Shown: piece by piece, positions 21,041 to 25,897 of the stretch
Layout: each line of letters starts with the position of its first letter
How positions within the stretch are numbered: the stretch's first letter is position 1
Source: a virus
DNA: 25,897 bases
Reading direction: 5' to 3' (one strand)
Virus record (IMG/VR): IMGVR_UViG_3300008450_000392
Span: 1 to 25,897 of that record
Notes under the pieces: model-generated
The model's database searches: none
What the model was told of the DNA's origin: nothing
Seen by the model: only the letters and a program-made list of their open reading frames with translations
Translations under genes and position numbers: made by a program

Positions 21041-22870
21041 ATGCCAACACCGTCACGTTATTACAGTTCTACAGCTGCTAAGACAACGCTTTCAAGTTCT
21101 GTAGATTCATCAAGCGCAAGCATCTTGCTTGCTGCTCCATCTGGTCTTCCATCCCAGTATCCGTTTACCCTAATTCTTGAAAAGGATTCAGCTAACGAAG
21201 AAATCGTAACGGTTACTGCTCTAGTTGGTTCTTCTTATAGTGTGACTCGCGGTGTTGACGGAAGCACAGCCAAGGCTCACTCAGTTGGAGCAACAGTAGA
21301 ACACGGCGTATCTGCTCGTGACTATGCCGAGTCTCGTACGCACGAAGTATCAACCAACGCTCACGGTGTAACTGGTGACATTGTCGGTACTGGTGGAACA
21401 CAAACTCTTACTGGCAAGACACTTACTACCGCAACACTTGGTTCAATCCTTGATGCTGGTGGATATAAGATTACAAACCTTGCTACACCAACATCATCTT
21501 CTGATGCAGTACGTAAAGATTTTGCTGATGCCCAGGTAGCAGCAGCTGCTACGTCTGCAACTTCTGCATCTAATTCAGCAACCGCATCATTAAACTCTGC
21601 AAATGCTGCAGCAACTAGTGCTTCTAGTGCATCAACTTCTGCAAGTTCTGCCTTAGCATCACAACAGGCTGCAGCTACTTCTGCAACCAATGCATCTAAT
21701 TCAGCACTTGCTGCAGCAACTTCAGCATCCAGCGCTTCGACATCAGCAAGCAGTGCATTAGCTAGCGCCAATGCTGCTTCAACAAGTGCAAGTAATGCAA
21801 CTGCTTCGGCTAGTGCTGCTGCAACTAGCGCAGGAGCAGCCTCTACTTCAGCATCTTCTGCATTAACAAATGCCAATAACTCTGCATCTTCTGCAGCTCT
21901 AGCAGTAACATCTGCTAACTCAGCAGCAACCAGCGCATCAAGTGCTTTAGCTTCAGCAAATAGTGCAGCAACAAGTGCATCATCTGCTAACTCATCTGCA
22001 ACTACCGTTGCTGGTCAAGTTGCTTCTGGTCTTGTTCGTGACATGGGTGACATTACATCTTCAGATACAAGCACTGGAACTTGGATATCCCTATCATCTC
22101 TTGAAACAAACACACAGGCTGCAGCGACAGCTGCTGCAACAAGTGCTACCAGTGCAGCAACCAGTGCCACAAGCGCAGGCAACTCTGCAACTGCAGCAGC
22201 AGCAAGTGCTGCAACTTCTGTAACAAGTGCAGGGCAGGCTGCTACATCAGCGACCAGCGCACTTGCTTCTCAAACCGCTGCTGCAACATCCGCTGCTAGT
22301 GCGTTAACATCACAGACTGCTGCTGCAACTTCGGCAACATCTGCTGCAGCAAGTGCAACTGCTGCTGCTACCAGCGCAACAAGCGCTGCAGCATCTGCAA
22401 CTACAGCATCTAACAGTGCAGCAACTGCAACCACATCTGCATCACAAGCAGCCACATCGGCAACTAGTGCAGCAACCTCAGCGACTTCGGCAGCAGCATC
22501 TGCTACGGCAGCAGCTGCAAGTTACGACAGTTTTGACGACCGTTATCTTGGAGCTAAGGGAACAGCACCTACATTAGATAACGATAGCAACGCACTTCTT
22601 GAAGGAGCGTTGTATTGGGATACAACAAATAAAAACATGAATGTTTACAACGGAACCGCATGGGAAGTTGTAACAACGTCTGGAGATATCACAGCGGTAA
22701 CCGCTGGTACTGGTCTTTCTGGAGGTGGAGGTTCTGGAGCAGTAACAGTATCGCTTAATACAACAAGCGTTTATGTACTACCAAGCCAAGCATCAAGTAA
22801 TGGATATTTTTTAACCACAAACGGAAGTACCGCTTCGTGGGCTAACCTCTCAGATTGGGGAACACTCTAA
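21041..22870 (+). CDS. tail fibre protein with Ala/Ser/Thr coiled-coil shaft
   Basis: 609 aa, ATG at 21041. The N-terminal part (15-100) has FTLILEKDSANEEIVTVTA and TRGVDGSTAKAHSVGATVEHG, then TQTLTGKTLTTATLG and YKITNLATPTSSSDAVRKDF, all typical of phage fibre attachment regions. Two long Ala/Ser/Thr blocks (about 165-325 and 355-495) would form a trimeric coiled-coil shaft interrupted by VASGLVRDMGDITSSD. The C-terminal 115 residues (FDDRYLGAKGTAP, GALYWDTTNKNMNVYNGTAW) are a fibre-tip-type beta region. It likely projects from the tail and touches the host. Low complexity makes domain assignment in the shaft impossible. Confidence 0.87.
   Translation: MPTPSRYYSSTAAKTTLSSSVDSSSASILLAAPSGLPSQYPFTLILEKDSANEEIVTVTALVGSSYSVTRGVDGSTAKAHSVGATVEHGVSARDYAESRTHEVSTNAHGVTGDIVGTGGTQTLTGKTLTTATLGSILDAGGYKITNLATPTSSSDAVRKDFADAQVAAAATSATSASNSATASLNSANAAATSASSASTSASSALASQQAAATSATNASNSALAAATSASSASTSASSALASANAASTSASNATASASAAATSAGAASTSASSALTNANNSASSAALAVTSANSAATSASSALASANSAATSASSANSSATTVAGQVASGLVRDMGDITSSDTSTGTWISLSSLETNTQAAATAAATSATSAATSATSAGNSATAAAASAATSVTSAGQAATSATSALASQTAAATSAASALTSQTAAATSATSAAASATAAATSATSAAASATTASNSAATATTSASQAATSATSAATSATSAAASATAAAASYDSFDDRYLGAKGTAPTLDNDSNALLEGALYWDTTNKNMNVYNGTAWEVVTTSGDITAVTAGTGLSGGGGSGAVTVSLNTTSVYVLPSQASSNGYFLTTNGSTASWANLSDWGTL
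21535..22520 (+). repeat. degenerate low-complexity repeat coding the fibre shaft
   Basis: Two tracts of GCA/GCT, AGT/TCA and ACA/ACT codons encode ATSASSAS-type units. One segment recurs almost identically in protein (TSASSASTSASSALAS near residues 192-207 and 227-242) but with altered codons. It is split by a non-repeat segment at about 22010-22110. Recombination within it could change fibre length. Confidence 0.75.
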
Positions 22871-23337
22871 TGCCATTCGCATTTCAGCGCCGTAGAGGAA
22901 CCACGGCACAACACGCTTCGTTTACTGGATTACTTGCGGAGCTAACAGTTGATACAGACAAGAAAACAGTGGTAGTCCATGACGGCTCAACAGCTGGCGG
23001 AGTACCACTATCAAAGCAGCGTTCAACAACGACATCAACATCTGGCACTACATACACCTTAGCGTTGGCAGATGCCAACAATGTGGTTGTCACAACAAGT
23101 GCATCTGCCACAACAGTAACAGTGCCAGCAAGCGTTTTTGGAGCAGGCGACCAGATTACAGTATTACAGGACGGCGCTGGACAAGTTACTTTTGCAGCAG
23201 GTTCTGGTGTAACAATAGTTTCAACTGGTGCATCAACAGCAGCACCGAAAATTCGAGCAACATATGCTGGAGCAACCGTTTACTACAAGACAGGCGGAGC
23301 TAACCCTACAGTTACAATTGTAGGAGATATTGCATAA
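22870..23337 (+). CDS. fibre-tip/tropism-determinant-like protein, 155 aa
   Basis: The ATG at 22870 overlaps the fibre gene's stop (TAATG). A longer frame from TTG 22855 is not favoured. The N-terminus RRRGTTAQHASFTGLLAELT followed by DTDKKTVVVHDGSTAGGVPL matches the N-terminal domain seen in major tropism determinant-like proteins and many tail fibres. The remainder is a beta-rich domain (VVTTSASATTVTVPASVFGA, ITVLQDGAGQVTF) like those found in tail appendages. Probable role: host-binding appendage together with the fibre. Confidence 0.78.
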   Translation: MPFAFQRRRGTTAQHASFTGLLAELTVDTDKKTVVVHDGSTAGGVPLSKQRSTTTSTSGTTYTLALADANNVVVTTSASATTVTVPASVFGAGDQITVLQDGAGQVTFAAGSGVTIVSTGASTAAPKIRATYAGATVYYKTGGANPTVTIVGDIA

Positions 23338-25049
23338 TGCCAATTATTAAAGGAGTTATTGCATCTAGTAAGTACATCCCACAAAATTTAGTTGTTGATG
23401 TACTTTTAGTTGCTGGCGGTGGTGGAGGCGGTGGTCGCGGAAACCGTGGAGCTGGCGGTGGTGGTGCTGGTGGTGTTCTTTACTACTCATCACAAACATT
23501 AAGCAACCAAACATCTACAACTATTGTTGTCGGTGCTGGTGGTGCTGCTAACGGAGATGCCGCAGCAGGAAATGGCAAGGGTACAAATTCATCTTTTGCT
23601 GCACTTACTGCAGCAGTTGGTGGTGGATTTGGACGGTCAGATAATGGTGGTCCAGGTGGTTCTGGTGGCTCTGGTGGTGGAGGTTACTCTGGAGGACCAG
23701 GTGAAGACGGTACTGCAGGCGGGTCACCAACTTCTGGTCAAGGCTATGCTGGTGGTGCTGGAACATCGAGCCAGACATTTAATTCTCCATTCGGCGGTGG
23801 CGGTGGTGGCGGTGCAGCGCAAGCTGGCTCAAACGGCGGTCAAGGTCAAGGAGGTAACGGTGGTAATGGAACCTCTACTTATTCATCATGGGGCGCTGCA
23901 ACATCAACTGGTCAGAACTCAGGTGGAACTTATTATTATGCTGGCGGTGGTGGCGGTGGTGTTGGAAGCTACAGTGGTGGCGATGCAACAACTGCTGGCA
24001 CTGGCGGTTTAGGTGGCGGAGCAAATGGAAACGGTTCAGCTTCCTCACCCGCTACAAACGGTACAGCAAACACTGGCGGTGGAGGTGGAGGCGGAAACGC
24101 TGGTGGTGGCAATGGTGGCTCTGGCATAGTTATCGCCAGATACTCTGGCGTTCAAAAAGCTACAGGAGGTTCTGTAGTAACTACTGGTGGATACACATAT
24201 CATACATTTAATGCATCTGGAAGTTTATATACTGGTCTAGCTAAAGCTAATGGCGGTGGAGTATATAAGGATGCTAACTACTGGTATCACGCATTTCGCG
24301 GTTCTGGAAGTTTCATTACAACAACTCCTGTTACAGCAGATATCTTTGTTCTTGCAGGTGGAGGTGGTTCTACATCAGATAACTCTGGTGGTGGTGGAGC
24401 AGGTGGTGCAGTTGCGTTTGCATCTCAATCACTTTCTGGAACATACGCAATCACCGTTGGCGCTGGTGGAACCAATAACAGCGGTGGCAATAACTCAACA
24501 TTTCAAGGACTAACATCTGCCATAGGCGGAGGTCGTGGTGGCGGATACTTCTATACCGCAGGCAGTGGCGGTTGTGGTGGTGGTGCTGGCTCACAAGGCG
24601 GTACAGGTCAAAACGCTGGAAGCGGAAGCCAAGGCGGTAACGGTGGCAGCAACGGTGGTTCTCCTTCATCTGCTGGTGGTGGCGGTGGTATGGGTGGAGT
24701 TGGTGGCACTGCTACTGGTTCACCTAGAGGTGGTAACGGCGGTGCAGGTATCAGCTCAATTACCAACTTCTCGAATCTCTCAACAGCTCTTTCCGTAATT
24801 GGAGTTGGGCAAAATAGCTCAGGCACTTGGTATGTTGCAGGTGGAGGCGGAGGCGCAGGTCGTACCAACCCAGGAACTACAGGAGCTGTAGGTACTGGTG
24901 GAATTGGTGGCGGTGGTAACGGCGGTTCCTATACTCAAATTGCTTCTACAGATGGTTTAATTTCTTCTGGCTCTGGCGGAGGCGGTTCAGACTTTACTAT
25001 TCCAGGTAGTGGCGGTTCTGGACTTGTTATTATCAGATACCCTATTTAA
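23337..25049 (+). CDS. glycine-rich tail adhesin-like protein, two tandem domains
   Basis: 570 aa, TAATG-coupled to the previous gene. About 40% Gly. Two repeats each start with a hydrophobic strand then a Gly run (VLLVAGGGGGGG near 22; IFVLAGGGGS near 340) and end GGSG(I/L)VI(A/I)RY (near 255-265 and at the C-terminus). Between them are two copies of an aromatic motif (YTYHTFNASGSL; YWYHAFRGSGSF). Glycine-rich domains of this kind are known from tail fibres and can form polyglycine II helix bundles as in S16 gp38 adhesin. Likely receptor-binding. There is no signal peptide. Confidence 0.82.
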   Translation: MPIIKGVIASSKYIPQNLVVDVLLVAGGGGGGGRGNRGAGGGGAGGVLYYSSQTLSNQTSTTIVVGAGGAANGDAAAGNGKGTNSSFAALTAAVGGGFGRSDNGGPGGSGGSGGGGYSGGPGEDGTAGGSPTSGQGYAGGAGTSSQTFNSPFGGGGGGGAAQAGSNGGQGQGGNGGNGTSTYSSWGAATSTGQNSGGTYYYAGGGGGGVGSYSGGDATTAGTGGLGGGANGNGSASSPATNGTANTGGGGGGGNAGGGNGGSGIVIARYSGVQKATGGSVVTTGGYTYHTFNASGSLYTGLAKANGGGVYKDANYWYHAFRGSGSFITTTPVTADIFVLAGGGGSTSDNSGGGGAGGAVAFASQSLSGTYAITVGAGGTNNSGGNNSTFQGLTSAIGGGRGGGYFYTAGSGGCGGGAGSQGGTGQNAGSGSQGGNGGSNGGSPSSAGGGGGMGGVGGTATGSPRGGNGGAGISSITNFSNLSTALSVIGVGQNSSGTWYVAGGGGGAGRTNPGTTGAVGTGGIGGGGNGGSYTQIASTDGLISSGSGGGGSDFTIPGSGGSGLVIIRYPI

Positions 25050-25062
25050 CAGAAGGAATCAA

Positions 25063-25251
25063 ATGACAAATAAAAATACAAACGTAACGCAGTGTTTTAG
25101 CTATGAAGTAAAAATGCTTGTTCATATCATTGCCGATGACGAGAAGTCAGCAAAAACACAATTAGATGAAAAGGGTGGCATTGTAACTAAACGCGACGTT
25201 AAGTTACTTAATGCATCCATTCTTTATGGCGAAGAAAAGGAAAAGGAATAA
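25063..25251 (+). CDS. small hypothetical protein, 62 aa
   Basis: ATG at 25063 is preceded by AGAAGGA; the upstream extension to 25009 lacks support. The product begins MTNKNTNVTQCFSYEVKMLV and continues as a small beta-alpha unit (HIIADDEKSAKTQLDEKGG) ending in acidic EEKEKE. No membrane segment. It overlaps the next gene by one base (TAATG) and is the first gene after the adhesins. Family not recognised. Confidence 0.75.
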   Translation: MTNKNTNVTQCFSYEVKMLVHIIADDEKSAKTQLDEKGGIVTKRDVKLLNASILYGEEKEKE

Positions 25252-25592
25252 TGGCTCATTTTGCTAAAGTAGTAGATGGGGTTGTTGAGCAAGTTATTGT
25301 TGCCGATGACCAAGCATGGTGTGAATCAAATCTTGGCGGAACATGGGTTCAGACTTCATATAATACCTACGGTGGAAAGCATAAGCTAGGCGGTACTCCG
25401 CTAAGAAAAAACTATGCTGGAATTGGTTATGAATATAATTCAGAGCTAGATGCTTTTATTGCACCAAAGCCTTTTGATTCATGGACATTGAACCAAGAGT
25501 CATGTTTATGGGAAGCCCCTACTCCAATGCCAGAAGATGGCAAGTTGTATAACTGGGATGAATCCACGTTAACGTGGGTTGAAGTTCAGTAA
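25251..25592 (+). CDS. conserved aquatic-phage protein, 113 aa
   Basis: ATG at 25251 overlaps the previous stop. The start MAHFAKVVDGVVEQVIVADD, the central GGTWVQTSYNTYGGKHK and the segment NYAGIGYEYNSELDAFIAPK followed by SWTLNQESCLWEAPTPMP closely resemble a small protein that is very common in marine cyanophages and other aquatic phages, often near tail genes. Its function is unknown. It is rich in Trp, Tyr and Gly and probably folds as a small beta structure. Located between fibre and lysis genes. Confidence 0.82.
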   Translation: MAHFAKVVDGVVEQVIVADDQAWCESNLGGTWVQTSYNTYGGKHKLGGTPLRKNYAGIGYEYNSELDAFIAPKPFDSWTLNQESCLWEAPTPMPEDGKLYNWDESTLTWVEVQ

Positions 25593-25663
25593 TATTAATT
25601 AATTAATAATAACCCCTGAGCATGGGTATAAACTGTTCTATTTTTATTTCCCAAAGGAGAATC
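25593..25663 (+). other. AT-rich gap before the holin-like gene
   Basis: 71 nt. Begins with TTAATTAATTAATAATAA, then a weak stem ACCC/GGGT (25612-25626) and a T-rich tract (CTATTTTTATTTC) directly before AAAGGAG. It may hold a weak terminator or a promoter for the lysis genes; no clear -35/-10 pair is visible. A 14-bp perfect palindrome (CCACGTTAACGTGG, 25564-25577) lies just upstream in the coding end. Confidence 0.4.
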
Positions 25664-25861
25664 ATGAAGTTATCTAAAAAGCAAGTATCAGCAATTAAGT
25701 CATACCTACGTGCAGTGCTTGCATCTGCAATCGTACTTGGCATTGCATTGTTAACAGACTTAGCCCCACAGTATGCCGTCATCATCGGTGCAGTTGCTGC
25801 ACCTCTTGCCAAGTGGGCAGATAAGAATGAGGCAGAGTTCGGAATCGGGTCTAAAGAATAA
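25664..25861 (+). CDS. holin-like small membrane protein, 65 aa
   Basis: ATG at 25664 with AAAGGAG seven nt upstream; a frame extending to 25622 has no such site. After a basic head (MKLSKKQVSAIKSYLR) come two hydrophobic segments, AVLASAIVLGIALLTDL (17-33) and YAVIIGAVAAPLAKWA (36-51), then an acidic tail. Short length, basic N-terminus, two membrane spans and position after the tail genes fit a holin, which makes holes in the inner membrane to release endolysin. No endolysin is visible before the window ends. Alternative: another small phage membrane protein. Confidence 0.72.
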   Translation: MKLSKKQVSAIKSYLRAVLASAIVLGIALLTDLAPQYAVIIGAVAAPLAKWADKNEAEFGIGSKE

Positions 25862-25897
25862 TGTCTACCAACGAATGGGCTGGTATCGCTGTTGCGG
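25861..25897 (+). CDS. partial small gene, N-terminus only
   Basis: ATG at 25861 overlaps the preceding stop (TAATG). Only 12 codons are visible (MSTNEWAGIAVA) before the window ends. The trend toward small hydrophobic residues suggests a membrane segment begins, as in spanin- or holin-type partners, but that is a guess from 12 residues. Confidence 0.5.
   Translation, partial: MSTNEWAGIAVA

Noticed and set aside
21361-21876. 171-codon antisense frame in the fibre gene
   Set aside because: Mirror of Ala/Ser/Thr codons, giving an Ala/Val/Glu/Asp low-complexity product without a start signal.
21535-22520. CRISPR-like or tandem repeat array
   Set aside because: Repeats are irregular, in frame and coding; no constant repeat with unique spacers.
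23524-24012. 162-codon alternate frame in the Gly-rich gene
   Set aside because: Frame shadow of GGT/GGC repeats (Val/Leu-rich); no ribosome binding site.
23337-25049. diversity-generating retroelement target
   Set aside because: The neighbouring Mtd-like domain suggested it, but no reverse transcriptase, template repeat or C-type lectin variable end is visible.

Overview
This window is the structural half of a tailed bacteriophage (Caudoviricetes) or of a prophage-like copy of one. It carries terminase, portal, scaffold, capsid, fibre and lysis-type genes, packed tightly and mostly joined by TAATG or ATGA overlaps. There are no integrase, repressor, tRNA, rRNA, IS or CRISPR signals. No tape-measure, tail-tube or sheath gene lies between capsid and fibres, which fits a short-tailed (podovirus-like) virion. 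The host cannot be fixed. Three LysM proteins and virion families that I associate with actinobacterial phages suggest a Gram-positive, perhaps aquatic actinobacterial host. Base composition looks mid-40s % GC by eye. One small gene (25251-25592) looks like a family common in marine cyanophages and other aquatic phages.

Layout. (1) 1-1211: leftward genes. Four overlapping small ORFs form one operon, and the first codons of a further leftward gene run off the left edge. A 29-nt hairpin repeat sits ahead of both leftward units. (2) 1212-1625: a divergent control region with a leftward promoter candidate, a rightward sigma70-type promoter, palindromes and two kinds of direct repeat. (3) 1626-1895: a single small rightward gene closed by two hairpin terminators. 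(4) 1896-2293: gene-free DNA with two stem-loops just ahead of the late genes. (5) 2294-16935: large terminase, portal, a 49-aa basic protein, a histone-like/LysM protein, two small ORFs, a 1657-aa protein, and three proteins of which two have an N-terminal LysM domain followed by a Thr-rich linker. (6) 16936-18580: structured leader, scaffold-like protein, major capsid protein and a strong hairpin. (7) 18587-20138: seven very small genes, four of them clearly basic, including an 18-codon Cys-rich ORF. (8) 20138-25049: connector/adaptor-like protein, Ala/Ser/Thr-rich tail fibre, tropism-determinant-like tip protein and a tandem glycine-rich adhesin-like protein. (9) 25063-25897: two small hypotheticals, a holin-like membrane protein and the start of another small gene.

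How it fits together. Terminase and portal package DNA into a shell built from the capsid protein on the 150-aa scaffold. The giant protein and the LysM proteins lie where internal/ejection proteins would be expected and may reach or hold the cell wall during DNA entry (inference). The fibre, Mtd-like and Gly-rich genes form a host-recognition set. The holin-like gene begins a lysis cassette that probably continues beyond the right edge.
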